Source of the DNA: Delphinapterus leucas
Taxonomy: Eukaryota > Chordata > Mammalia > Artiodactyla > Monodontidae
Reading direction: 5' to 3'
Assembly: GCF_002288925.2 (NCBI RefSeq)
Contig: NW_022098069.1
Span: 84,988,734-85,052,733 of the forward strand
DNA length: 64,000 nucleotides
This document shows, one piece after another, positions 46,101 through 57,615 of the stretch. Position numbers and translations under genes: made by a program. The stretch's first letter is position 1, and each line of letters opens with the position of its first letter. The notes beneath the pieces are model-generated. The model saw only the letters and a program-made list of their open reading frames with translations. It searched no databases and was not told where the DNA came from.

Positions 46101-47885
46101 GGGCCAAGGAACAGGGCTTCAGCTGCGAGCTGCTGGCTCCCCGCCTGGCCCCACCCTCTCCCTCCCGCCCCTGCCCTCTGACTGGTGTGGCCACTTCAAG
46201 AGGCCCCTTGCCTCCAGCTTCTCTTTGTGTTTGGCCAGTAGGAAGCCCACGGAGAGAACAGGATGGGATGAGAGAGACTGGGGTTTACTCCCTGGCTCAC
46301 TGCCTGCCTGCCAGGCTGCGTAGCCAAGGCTGCAGCTTTTCCGGGTCAGCCCTGTCTCTCAGCCACAGCCCTCCCTCTGGGGTCTGGCCACACTCCTTCC
46401 TGGGTTCTTCAGGCCTGGGTGATCCTGGCTCCCCTGCTGCCAGCCCCAGGGGCTTCTCTGTCCACGGCTAGTTTCCTTTGACTTCACCTGCTGCTGTGGG
46501 CCCCCTACCCTGCCCCCGGCTCTCACCTTCTTTTCTGCAGAGGGTCCACCTGGAGCCTCCACCTGGGGACCCCTTACCCCCCTCTTCCTTCACGTCTTTG
46601 CCTGCCTGTGCCCAGCCTCGCCCCAGACACGGGGAAAGAGGGGATGATCAGCCTCGGTCCATCCTTAGTACCCGACATGTTGAGATCCCCTCTCAAGCCC
46701 ATGGTCAGCTTCACCCTCGTGCCCCTGGACATTTGGTAGCCCCCCTGCCCTCCTCCCACTGCATGTCCCCTTATCCAGACCATCCTCTGAGGGCCACCAA
46801 GGGCCTTTGCTCCCCCCTAAAATGCGAACTTCATCACGCCCTCCCCCGCTTGTCAAACCCCAGGAGACATCCTGCTCCAGATGGCAGACCAGGGCCTGTG
46901 CTTGCCTCCCATCTCCCCCTGAGACCCCACAGAACTACAGTGACAATAACAAGCCCTCAGGAGGAAAGAGCTTAGGAGGGACGTAGGTCGCCAACCATGG
47001 GAAGTTTCAATAAACATCTGGACCATGAAAAGGATGCAAGTAGGCTGATGGATGATACAGAAGGTAGATCTAGAGCCTAAAATCTCCAGGAGGAGCCGCA
47101 GAGGAGGCGGAAGCCCACCTGCCCAACAGGAGTGCGCGACGGCCCTGGGCTCAGAGTCCCCAGCAGGGAGAGGTGGGAGAGGACCACTGCCCCCAGCCCC
47201 AGCCATTTCCTCCCTTAGAGGGCATCAGGCTGCATGCACGCCCAGATGATAAAATACTACCTGGGGGAGATGATCTATCAACAAAAATGAGCCTTCAGCA
47301 GACACTAGTGGTCCCCCAAAAGCCTTTCACACTCCGGCTCTTGGGACCACCAGTCCTGAAAGTGGTTTCTTGTCATTCTGCTAAAGCCAGGCTTCCAGAG
47401 GACTTGGCTCGTCTGACCCAGAGGAGAAACAGCTACTGAGACAACGGCAGAGAAACCCGACAGCAACCCCTCAGGTGCTCACTCCTAAACAGGAAGGCGT
47501 TGCCGGGATCCGCAGGCAGGTGGACCAGCTGCCTACAAAGGACAAACAGACCCCAGGGAAACAGACTATTGAAGGAGCCCAAAACATTTTCAGAATTGCA
47601 AGAGCACACTGCCTAGTTTTCATGCACCTGGTGTGAGGACGTTTCTCAAAGACGTACTCCAGCGAAAGCAGGGAGTAAGACCAAGATGGAGGGAGATGGG
47701 GAAACTGAGAATCAGCGAGCCCGGCTCTGTGCGGAGGTGAGGGACGGCCCAGGGCAGCACCGGGAACGGGCCTGGCCAGCCACTGGTCCACACTGGAGCA
47801 GAGGCGGAAGTCTCCGGAAAAGGCGACTTGCAGCATGGATGTTATAATGCAGAAGCAACCATTTTGAGGGAGGAAATGATGATAT
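46101..47885. other. Intergenic, unclassified block
   Basis: The part from 46960 has lower GC and a texture unlike its neighbours, continuing beyond the SINE to about 48240. I cannot assign it to a family. It could be an old repeat or a decayed processed pseudogene. Short frames such as 47173-47439 (+) match nothing I know. Confidence 0.45.
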
Positions 47886-47902
47886 AATAAAGCACATATC
47901 TA

Positions 47903-48111
47903 GGGCTTCCCTGGTGGCGCAGTGGTTGAGAGTCCGCCTGCCGATGCCAGGGACACGGGTTCGTGCCCCGGTCCGGGAAGATCCCACATGCCGCGGAGCG
48001 GCTGGGCCCGTGAGCCATGGCCGCTGAGCCTGCGCATCCGGAGCCTGTGCTCCGCAACGGGAGAGGCCGCGGCAGGGAGAGGCCCGCGTACCGCAAAAGA
48101 TAAAAAAATAA
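47903..48111 (+). mobile_element. Young CHR SINE (CHR-2-like)
   Basis: A complete element with an A-rich tail (gataaaaaaataaaat). A perfect 17-bp target-site duplication, aataaagcacatatcta, lies at 47886-47902 and 48112-48128. Confidence 0.98.
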
Positions 48112-48128
48112 AATAAAGCACATATCTA

Positions 48129-49879
48129 AAAATAAATGCCATTGAAAACTCCAGGAAAACAAGAAAGCTGTACTAGAGGGTTGGGGAACAATTAAGAGAC
48201 GTGACCTTGAGCAATTGTGGATTATGAATAGAAAGAATGCATTTGGCCTGGGATCACGGGAAGTCTTGGAAATTCAGGGCCTGTGGCAAGGGGACGTCGC
48301 CTCAGCACTGGCCCAGGCCAGCTCCAAGGAGTGTTTACAGCACCGGAACAATCTAAAAGTTCTCCACTGCTTTTCACTTTTCCAAGCCAACCCAGGGTCA
48401 GGCGTGGTCACAGGTTGGGTGTGAATGTCAACTGCTTTGACGACAGAAAAATAAATAATGCTGCTGACAGAAGGGGTACAGGGAACAGGGACACTAGTTT
48501 AGTGATTTTGTTCATCTTGTCCACTTGTCTTTGGGCTTCTGTCTGTCTCTCCACTGGAACACAAGCCCCATTGAGGAGCCCTGGTTCCCTCTTGCCTGGG
48601 CCCTCATACAGAGTCCGGGGCCAGATGGGTGCTTGGCCGCGATTCATGGGTGACAGGATAGGACAAGCACAACGGCCACCGGGTCACCTGGGGGGAGCTG
48701 GTCACAACCACAAGGCCAGATGCCAAGTCAAACCCAAGGCCAAAGCCCACCGCTGGGCTCCCTTCTTCAGGTGCACCTCACACCTCCCCTCGTGAGCCTC
48801 CCCTGATCCCCCTCCCAACTGCCTCACCTTTGCCGTCTGCCCATGGCTGGACCTTCTCCTCTAGGGGGACTGGGGGCTCCACAAGGGCACCAGACCGGAC
48901 TCATGGCTTCTAAGAGCTCAGGACAGTACTCAAAAGCCATCCGCCAGCTCGTTAGTTTCTAGTAAGTTGGGTTTGTCCACCGAGAACCTGGTGAAATCGT
49001 CTTTCCAAGCCCTACACTTTGCCTTAATTGAGGGGAATTGGGGTCCAGTTTTCAAGCCGAGTTTTATGAAGACAACTGGGTGAAATCCCCACACCTCTAG
49101 TCTAGAACGGGGTGAAGTTTTGCATCCGCCAACATGGCTGGGCCTCCAGGGGTGGCCCCCGTTGCCACTTGGGGAGCCTTGAGTGGACACCTTGTTTGTG
49201 GTCTTTGCTCTCTTTTCTGGTCATCCACCTCTGTTTTCCTAGTTTGGGAGATGGCTGATCCCCACGGCCCCAAGGTCTCTGGGTGGTCACGTGGCCTGGG
49301 TTTTACTCCCCGCCCCCCCAAGTTGATTGCCCTGAGTATAGTCAGCCGAATGTTCCCAGGGCATCTTTCCAGAGCCACGGTGCTGCTGAGCTGGGGTGAC
49401 GTGGTGACCCAAGTGGACAGCAGCTGCCGTGCCCGCGTCTGTCCTGTCCCCAGATCCTCAGGGACACAGGCCCGTAAAACCTCAGGCTGTGTTTGGCCTC
49501 AGCGTTCGTAGCCGAGAGGTACTGGTGGGTACGCGCTGGGGGACACCCCTCCCTGGGGGGAACACACCTCATCCCCACCTTTCACGAGAGCCCCTTGCAC
49601 TCCGGCTGTGATGATACAGGTCTTCGGGTCCCTGTCTGTGGTGGGTGCCAAGCAGAGCCTGACACACGACGGATAAATGACGGGCGTGGTCACCCCATGG
49701 TCCCCCACTGCCACTCGAAAGTCTGCACCGGGAGAATTGCAGCACTGCCCACGAGAGATCTTGGCTGTGGCTACAGGCCAGGATGGCGGTCACCTCGTGG
49801 GGACCTGCTCTGTGGCCCAGCCAGAAACACCTCATCTTATCTAATTCCCAAAGCCCCTCAGGATGGGCACAGGCCCTCC
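48129..49879. other. Intergenic, no gene seen
   Basis: The first ~110 bp continues the unclassified block interrupted by the SINE. The remainder is unclassified GC-rich DNA. Confidence 0.5.
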
Positions 49880-49960
49880 CTTTGGCCTCAGGCAGGTGAG
49901 GAACTCGCCTTACAGGCTCAGCCGGATTTGAACCCGGATCGCTTTGCTCCAGCTGCGTCT
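49880..49960 (+). repeat. MIR element
   Basis: The phrases 'gaggaactcgccttacagg' and 'ccggatttgaacccggatcg' match the MIR 3' half. Confidence 0.7.
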
Positions 49961-50984
49961 CTACCAGTGGGTTTGTCTCTGACATCCACCTGCGAGGCCG
50001 CAAACTGGACTGATGTTCCACTGGATATTGGGTCAGTGAGGCATCCTGAAGGCCCCACTGGCTCTGGTTAGAGCTGCGCCTGGATCGATGGCTTTTGAAC
50101 CACTCCGGTCACTTGCAGCCCTGCCGCTACTGTCCCAGCCACAGTCCTCTGCCCCAGACTCCTAACTGCTTTTCATTACTTGGCCAGATCTCTCCAGAGG
50201 CAAATGAAATGCTTGAACTACCAAATTTCCTCCCCAGAGTTATACCTTTGGACCTTTTAGAAGGAGCAAACATCTTCCTTTTTTAAAATGTGAATGCCTT
50301 TAATATTCTTTAGTGAAGAAGTTGGGGAGGCAGGGCTGTCTGGGGAGGATGTGGCAGCCCTTCTCTCGGGCCTGGGTTCTCCCCCGCAGAAAGGCGCCCA
50401 CCCAGAGGTCCTGAGACACGTGTCAGTGCTGAGTCTGAAGTAGGATTTGGAGGGTGGGGCGGGAGACGGGGCGGAGGCGGGAGGGGCGTTTGGGTGGCCC
50501 TTGACCAGCCCCACTGCTAACCCCAGGACAGGCCTGGCCCTGGCTCTGGTTTCTGAAGCATCTCTGTGGTCCCCCTCCGGTGCCGAGCCAGTCCTGAGCA
50601 TGCTGTATACGTACCGAGAGCCCCGCCCCCTGGCAGGTGGGTGAGGGCTGCAGGTGTCAGGCTGCCCTGGCCCCAGCTTCAGCCTCTCCTTCCCCAGGAC
50701 AGGGCCCACTGGCCAGCCCTGCTCAGACAAGTCCTCACCCGAGGTGGGGCCCTGCTCCCTTGAACTCCATTCCAGACTACTTGGGAGGCCCGTCCTGCCA
50801 TCCCCAGGGTTCAAAACCACCTCTGCCCAGACATCCTGCCAAGAGACCCTCCCAGGGGGGCAGGTATCAGCCAGGAGGGCAGGGGAACACCTACTGTGCA
50901 CGTGCACCAGGGAGGTTCTTTGTAAGCCTCCCCACGTTTAACCCTCCCCAGGGGCGGTAACTGTCTCATTCAGCGCCCGGTTAA
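49961..50984. other. Intergenic, no gene seen
   Basis: A small AT-rich patch at 50155-50330 is followed by GC-rich unclassified sequence. Confidence 0.5.
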
Positions 50985-51160
50985 CCTCTATTGAGAATTT
51001 ATTCTAAACCAGGGGACATCGTGTACATCCATTAACTCATTTGGCCTTCAAACCGACCCTCTGGGGTAGATACTGTGATCGTCCCGATTTCACAGATGAG
51101 GAACAGAGGCCCAGAGAGGTTCAGAAACTTGCCCGGAGACACACAGCGAGGAAGTAGCAG
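50985..51160 (+). repeat. MIR element, well preserved
   Basis: It has the MIR order 'attaactcatttggccttca', 'ggggtagatactgtgatc', 'cacagatgaggaac' and 'agagaggttcagaaacttgc', then 'acacagcgaggaagtagcag'. Confidence 0.88.
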
Positions 51161-52139
51161 AGCTGACCTTTATACATTTTACCCACAGTCTGCCTCCTGG
51201 CTCACAGTCTCGACTGTGCTGGCTAAACTGGGAATTGCACCCTCAGCCCGGGCCATGTGCCCTTCGGCGGGGACCCAGGCTCCCACAGTGTCCGAGCCTC
51301 CCTGTTCCCTTGGACCAGGGGTGGCCCCCCACCAGGCACACAGCCCACCCAGCCCTGAGACCGCGGCGACCGACTTGCTGAGCTGGTGAGCAGTCCAGCG
51401 TCCGGAAACACACTCTTCTTGATTTTCCATTTTGCTGCCTCTCTGTCCTCAGCGAGCCCAGGCAGGAGACATGACGGTGAACAGCCAGTGCTGTCTGGGG
51501 AAGTGCCCGCCAAGTTTCCTTGGAAATGACAGCAGCTCTTCTCCCCTCCTGGAGGCGCACAGCCTCCATCGGGGCCTCCACGGCTCCTGGTGCCCAGGCC
51601 TGCCCCCCCCAGGGGCTGCGCACGAGGTGTTGGGTTTGAGCCCCTGCATGAGGCTGGTCACGGCTCAGCAAGGAGCAGGACACAAGGCCATTTGCAGGAG
51701 CCCACAGCCTCCCCTCGGTCCATAAAACAAGAAACTAATCCTGAGCGCTGCTCCCAGAAAATTACGCAGGATCGCGGGAAGGGGTGTTGGCGGGATCCAG
51801 GGCCCGTTTCCGGCAGGGAGACGACCACCCAGCAGAGACTCACAGAGAGGGGATGAGGGAACGTGAGCCCCAGAACACGGCTCATTGCCGACTGCCCGAA
51901 GGAACCAGAGTCAGCTCGTGGGCTGGGGACCGCGGCCATCCCTGCCTGAGTTCTCCTGAGACAATCAAGCCTGGGATCCCGGCAGGGCTGAGCCTGCAAG
52001 GGAGGTGGCGCCCGGCTAGGTCACCCTCCTAGCGGAGAACTCGCTTCTCGCGGGGGCTGCTCTGCTGAGCCCCTGCTTCTCCGAGAGCCCCTGTCCCCAG
52101 CCCTGTCAATGCTGGGCGGTCACAGGGGTAGGACGGGCA
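51161..52139. other. Intergenic, no gene seen
   Basis: Unclassified GC-rich sequence. Confidence 0.5.
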
Positions 52140-52260
52140 CCACGAAAGCAATTCCGCACGAGGATCTGATTTCTTAATTGTAATTGCCTTTTTCCCCCAA
52201 AGTGGAAGGTCGAAACCTGGCTGAGTGAGCTGGCTAGTTAATCAGACCTTGTTACGCAGG
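52140..52260. promoter_or_regulatory. AT-rich patch with TAATTG motifs, candidate element
   Basis: It contains 'tttcttaattgtaattgcc' and 'gctagttaatcagacc' in a GC-rich neighbourhood with no repeat signature. Function unknown. Confidence 0.22.
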
Positions 52261-52734
52261 GCACAGTGGAGGGGTAAGGAGAAAGCGCGGGCAGCCCCCA
52301 GACAGGGCTGGCAACCTCGTGAGTTCCAGCTTCTCGCTGGGCACCAGGACCATGGTGCAGCTGCCCGGGAGGCTCAGTGCAGGGAGAGCCGGGCTCCACC
52401 CTGCTCCTGAGACGCCCATGGGCGCCCCGCCAGCCACTTTCCCCCAAGGCTCACTTTCTTCCAGCTGAAGGGACTGTGCACCCTCAGCCCCCGCCCCCGC
52501 CCTGCACCCCTGCCCCAGAGGCTGCGCTGTGGATGCCCTCGGTGTGGGCAGATGCAGGGGCGGCCCCGGGGGTTCTGCTCTAGGTGGGTGTGGCCCAAAG
52601 CGTGTGACACCCTCTCTGCTGCATGGCTATGGAGGAAAACCACGGTGAAGGGGACAGAGGTGGAAACCCAGCTGCCGCAGGGCTGAGGCTGGGGCGCGCC
52701 GCCCACTGGTGTGTGTGCGCACACATCTTTGCCT

Positions 52735-52960
52735 AGAGCAGTTTTAGGCTCACAGCAAAATGAGCACAGACATTTCCCATAAACCACCTCCCCCAACATC
52801 CACGCCAGGGGGTACATTTTGTAAACGCCCTGGCCTATGTCTCCGCGTCACTGTGGATAGAAATGGAGAATCGACTGACTTTCTCCTGAACCCCAAGAAG
52901 CCGAGACAGAGGACCAACGGATGGGGGGTCTCGGGTTCGTCATGGTGCCGTCAAGCTCCA
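52735..52960. repeat. Old L1M-type remnant
   Basis: The phrases 'agttttaggctcacagcaaa', 'acatttcccataaaccacct' and 'gggggtacattttgt' match an old L1 3' UTR segment. Orientation not certain. Confidence 0.55.
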
Positions 52961-53479
52961 GCCGCCCCGAAGGATCTGGGCTGAGGATGCACAGGGGTAG
53001 CATGTCCTGTGAGACCCCCCTCGGGAATGCAGGAGAGCAGGACCAGCCCCCAGGACCACCCCAGAGCCAGGGAGCGGAAGTGGCCCAAGACCCACAACAT
53101 CCAGGACCCCCCACCACCTGCATTTGTTTCTTGGCGGGAGGAGGGTCTGTCTGCCTGCTGGTCTTTGGGGACCACAACAGCGGGAGGGTGGGGTCACAGC
53201 ACGTCGTGACTTGGAGGTGGGGAAAGAGCTCCAATGTTAGCAGGAGTAGCAGCGTGAAAGGAAGTGGGAGGTGGGAGGAGAGGGAAAGCGCGTGGCCCTG
53301 GGGGCTGAGATGAGGCCCAATGGATCCCTCCGAGGCCCTCCCAGCTTCCAGGGGGCCGGGACCAGTGTGAGCTCTGCTTTCGGGACATCAGTGCCTGAGC
53401 TTTTTGCTTTATGAGGAGGCATTCAGCAAGAGGCGTGTTGGCTCGGCCACGCTGGGAACGAAAGGCGGCGCACATGGGA
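52961..53479. other. Intergenic, no gene seen
   Basis: Unclassified GC-rich sequence. Confidence 0.5.
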
Positions 53480-53770
53480 ATCCCAGAGCTTCAAATATTC
53501 ACGGGCCTGCTCCATCCTCCCCGACATCCTATCCTCGGCAGCCCATAGCAGCTGTTAGCTGGGGATGGGCACTAAAACTCGAGCAACAAAGACGGGAATT
53601 CAGTCCAAAACACCGTTGGCACCTTCACCTCTGAGATCTCGCAGAAATTCGATGATCAATTTATCAGTGACTTTAATGGAATATTATTTCCTTCTCTTTT
53701 GAAATCAATTTCACCAAAGCCAAAGCTTTAGATAAGGTTAAATAGCTACTGAAATGCCAGGGATGGGGTC
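53480..53770. promoter_or_regulatory. AT-rich island, candidate conserved element
   Basis: Its 3' two-thirds reads 'tgatcaatttatcagtgac', 'aatggaatattatttcc' and 'ccaaagctttagataagg', AT-rich and repeat-free. It includes GATA-like (agataagg) and TCF-like (caaagctt) motifs. Confidence 0.25.
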
Positions 53771-53989
53771 AACCAACAAACAACAGGCTTTGTCTGGAAT
53801 TGACTGAGGGAGAAGGGGGAGGAGTCACAGAACTGGGAACCCTAGACGGTTCTGTGGCCTCAGGAGAGAGCAGGACCCAGGTTTACTCATCAACCCCTGG
53901 CACAGGGGAATGGCAGTAAATGCTAGTAAGTGGCTGTGAGCACACGTGAGTGAAGGGATGAGTGAGTGGGTGTGCAAGAAGCGAGCCTG

Positions 53990-54185
53990 GGGCTTCCCTG
54001 GCGGTTGAGAGTCCGCCTGCCGATGCAGGGGACACGGGTTCGTGCCCCGGTCCGGGAAGATCCCACATGCCGCGGAGCGGCTGGGCCCGTGAGCCATGGC
54101 CGCTGAGCCTGCGCGTCCGGAGCCTGTGCTCCGCAACGGGAGAGGCCACAGCAGTGAGAGGCCTGCGTACCGCAAAAAAAAAAAA
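53990..54185 (+). mobile_element. Young CHR SINE with an 8-bp deletion in the pol III A box
   Basis: The body is otherwise the same as the copies at 42478 and 47903, but it reads ccctggcggttgagag where the others have ccctggtggcgcagtggttgagag. This removes most of the A box. An 11-bp target-site duplication, aagcgagcctg, lies at 53979-53989 and 54186-54196. Confidence 0.95.
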
Positions 54186-54196
54186 AAGCGAGCCTG

Positions 54197-55879
54197 TTAA
54201 CCTCCATCACTGGCGTGATAACACTTGCTTTGCCTGCCTCAGAGGCATGAACTCAAGAGCCAGTGATGCCAAAGCTCTTCCAGGTGGGCCACTGTGACCA
54301 TCTGGATCATCTCCGGGGGTACAAGACCTGCTGGGGAGAAGCACGCCCCGCTTCTACGATCTGACTCCTACCCTGGCCCAGGCACCCGGGGGATGACAAG
54401 GGTTAAGAACATCCCGGCTCTGTCTACGTGGAGGAGAGACAGGCACATGGTCCTGCCCTCGAGAAGCTCAGTCTATAGAGGGGGGAAAGCCTGCACAAAA
54501 CGAAAGGCAGAGGAGCCAGTCAAATTCTCGAGCAGTGGAGGGAGGAGTCTGCCCAGAGGGGTTCTTTTCGGGGGAATCACAAAACTTTTCCCCTGTTTTC
54601 ATGAATTCCCACTCTCTGCCTGCGGGCAGGAATACCAGGTGAGGCGCGAACCAGGTGCCAACCCTGGTTGGCAACCAGGGGCGGAGGCAGGCAGAGTGAG
54701 GGAAACGACTTCCAAGGTCACCGCCGACTCTGGCCTTGAAGTCTGACTGTTGTGAGGCCCCCGTGAGCTGCAGGGCCCTCCTCTAGGGAGCGAGGGGACA
54801 CCTGCAAGAGGCTGAACACCACACCTGGGCTAATTCAGAGGCAGGATGCTGTGGTCCACTGCGCGGGGCATGCAGGGCCCCAGGAGGAGAGCGAGGCTTG
54901 GGGGCGGTGTGGCAAGGCCGGCGTGCACCGCGTGCACCCCGGGCATCACGGCGGTACTAGGAGGACGACCAGGCTTGTACCATAAACCCGTCGGAGGAAA
55001 GGGGAGAGCTCGGCATTCCGGCTGCAGGGCAATCCCCCGCTCCCTGACTTGTCGGGGAGCTGGAGTTGGGCCGGGAGGGGTGGCCCCCATGGGTGGGAGG
55101 AGAGGAGAGGCTGCTCCGCCTGGGCTGGGGGTCATCCCCCCACAGGGGCTGGGCCCTGAGACCACGGCCAGCGAGATGAGCCCTGGGCCACTGGTAACCA
55201 GCTCCAGGCTGCAGGAAACATGCATGGATCTCTGTCAGCCTCCGCAGGGCTGGGGGCAAGCAGATGCCGCATCTGGCTTGTCCCTTTTCTGATTACAAAA
55301 ACAAGCCGTTCCCACTGCAGTGATCTGGGGAAACATAAGAAAAGGCAATGAACGTCAAAACCACCTGCGCTCCACCCACCTGTGCAGCTACGGCCGTGGA
55401 CGCGGCAGAGGCGGGGTCTCTCCTGGGGCACGAGCTGGGTAGGACGGCACGAGGCTCCTGCAATTGGCCTCAGGTCATCCTGCCCCAGATCAACGTCCTC
55501 AGGCCACGAGTGGACTGAAAAGCCACGTCTGGGCTTGAATTACGTGGCGAAAAGTGTAAATGCGGGAGAGGTGAGGTCCCTGAGACCAGCCGAGAGACTG
55601 CCTGCTCGCTCGGGGGTCTCCGGTGGCTTGGCGCCCCGCTATCTTCGGGGACGATGGGACACCCTCCAGTTGTCCTGAGGGGGCTGGAGGGGCATGTGCC
55701 CAACACGCGGGCCAGTGGCTGACCCTGCTGCCAGGGCCCCAGGATCCCTTACTGGGTGAGTCTGGAGAGCAGGCAGAGGTGACCTCATGGGGAACAAGCC
55801 ACAAGCATCCCGGCACAAGGCTCCCGCAGATCTGAGAGCATACGCCACGCCCCAGAGACCCTCCTTCTGGGTTGACAGG
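54197..55879. other. Intergenic, no gene seen
   Basis: A possible L1M remnant lies at 55275-55360 ('acaaaaacaagccgttcc'). The rest is unclassified. Confidence 0.5.
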
Positions 55880-55965
55880 GAGAAGATGGGAGTCTGAGGC
55901 CCAGGGAGGGGCAGTCTTGCCCAAGGTCACAGGCTGGCTGGGGATGGCACAGCTCTGAGTGGACA
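55880..55965 (+). repeat. MIR element
   Basis: The phrase 'cttgcccaaggtcacaggct' and its flanks match the MIR core. Confidence 0.75.
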
Positions 55966-56089
55966 AAAGCCTGTGCATGGGTGCTCAGGTGCAGGAGAAA
56001 ACCACCGAGGTCACATGGCCGTGGGGAATGATGCTTTCTGGTGTTACTATGACTTTTTTGTTCCCTAGAAAACAAGAGATGGACGTCCC

Positions 56090-56290
56090 ATCAGCTGGGT
56101 TTAGGGCTGAGGTTTAAATGTTTTGATTTAAGCTGCACTTAACCGGGGAGAAGTTTGCACCAGTTGACACAGCCTGCCTGGAGGCTGGTTTTTATGTCGA
56201 CTGGACTCTCTGCCCTCCGAGGGAGGGTCAAGTAAATGAGCCCATGGTAACTAATTCGAGGCCGTGAGCCGGGACTAATTCCACCCTCTC
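56090..56290. promoter_or_regulatory. Candidate conserved non-coding element
   Basis: It contains 'gtttaaatgttttgatttaa', 'aagtttgcaccagttgaca' and 'ggtaactaattcgag'. Moderately AT-rich, repeat-free and distinct from its flanks. Confidence 0.25.
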
Positions 56291-56609
56291 TCTCGTCTTT
56301 TTTGCGTCCCGGGGTCAAGGGGCTAAGAAAGGCACACTCTCGCTTCTCGGGGGTGAGGGGCTGCCCCAGGGCTGTGGGCTGCTCAGATGCAGCCCTGAGA
56401 CCCAACCCACCCCAGCCTTCCCCGACGGCTGCCCTCCTGAGTGCACATCCGTGTGCATGTCCAGGGAGAGTTCCGGCCTGGGGGCGGGGGCTGGATGGGG
56501 GGCAGGGAAGGAGGACGACTGATGGGTAGACTGTGGGCCTGGCACTCGTCGGGCCCAGCCTGAGGCCTGTCTGTGCTGCTTACTACCAGTCGAGCACCCT
56601 CGGTGGAAA

Positions 56610-56690
56610 GTAGCTCAGCTGTTCCATGCCTCAGTTTACCCTCCGTAAAACAGGAGTGGGGACCATGTTTATCTCTGAGCTTGGCATGTG
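56610..56690 (-). repeat. MIR element
   Basis: The phrases 'catgcctcagtttaccctcc' and 'gtaaaacaggagtgg' are reversed MIR. Confidence 0.7.
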
Positions 56691-56999
56691 CTAGCGTTAG
56701 GGCCCCCTCCCCGACACTGTTCGTCTCCCTTTGTCACTGTTGTCCTTATTGAGGGCCTGGAGGGTGGACAGAGAAGATGGGGAGGTTGGGGGCGTCTGGC
56801 AGGGGCTGCCCTGGATGTGCCCACCTGGTGCACAGCCCTGCCTTCCAGGCCCCCGGCAGAACCATCAGCCGGGGCGCGGTTACTACAGAGCCCAGTCACA
56901 CAGCCCCAGGCAGATGGCTGGGACCCAGAGCAGTCATTTTCCTTCCAAACGTCTTTTCCAGCAAGATGTCCAAATGTGAGGACGCCAGCCTGCGCTGAC

Positions 57000-57125
57000 A
57001 CATTGTGGTTGTGACCCATTTTAAATAACTTTCACTAATTGTGCTCATTGCTCATCTCTTCCTACCTTTTCATAAATTGCATTTCATTGTTTTGGGGCTG
57101 ATTGTTTAAAAATAAATTGTTACCT
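57000..57125. promoter_or_regulatory. AT-rich patch, candidate element
   Basis: It contains 'aataactttcactaattgtg', 'cataaattgcatttcattg' and 'gtttaaaaataaattg'. Sharp AT-rich island of about 125 bp. Confidence 0.25.
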
Positions 57126-57369
57126 AGAATCCTTCTCCAGGCGTCTGCCCACACGCGCGTCGGGTGACGCATCCCGAGGTGGCTGGGCCAGCCTCGCTTC
57201 TGTCTGTTTGCCTCGACAGCACCTCGCTGGATGCGGGCAGTTCCAACAGAAGCTTGAAGCTGGTGTTGCCAACATTGTCCCCAAGCCAGAAGATGAACCC
57301 AGACGAGCTGGCGAGCGCCGGCGAGCATCCACGCGGGAGGTGCCGGTTCCCACGTCAGGCATCTCGCGT

Positions 57370-57455
57370 GCATTCTTTTATTTCATCCTTGCAAGAACCC
57401 ACAAGAAAGGTTCTTTCCCATAAGGAAGTGGGGGCTCAGAAAGGTGCCCCAAGTG
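57370..57455 (+). repeat. MIR remnant
   Basis: The phrases 'atttcatccttgcaagaacc' and 'ggaagtgggggctcagaaag' follow MIR order. Confidence 0.55.
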
Positions 57456-57509
57456 AAAACCTCCGCCGTTCCCTCCCTCCTCTTCCTCATTTCTGTGCCC
57501 TGCACCACC

Positions 57510-57545
57510 AACCAGCTCTGCGCCCTCAACCAGCTCTGCGCCCTC
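57510..57545. repeat. 18-bp perfect tandem duplication
   Basis: The unit aaccagctctgcgccctc occurs twice without mismatch. Confidence 0.95.
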
Positions 57546-57601
57546 ATCCCATCCCATCCTCGCCAGGAGGGGCCCAGCTTCCTCAGAGTACAAAGGAGGC
57601 C

Positions 57602-57615
57602 GTTTCCTTGGCAAC
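57602..57615 (+). promoter_or_regulatory. RFX X-box-like motif
   Basis: The sequence gtttccttggcaac has a perfect ggcaac half-site and one mismatch in the other half of the RFX consensus. Motif match only. Confidence 0.3.

Noticed and set aside
47173..47439. 88-codon frame resembling an exon
   Set aside because: No match to a family I know and no convincing splice sites; kept only as part of an unclassified block.
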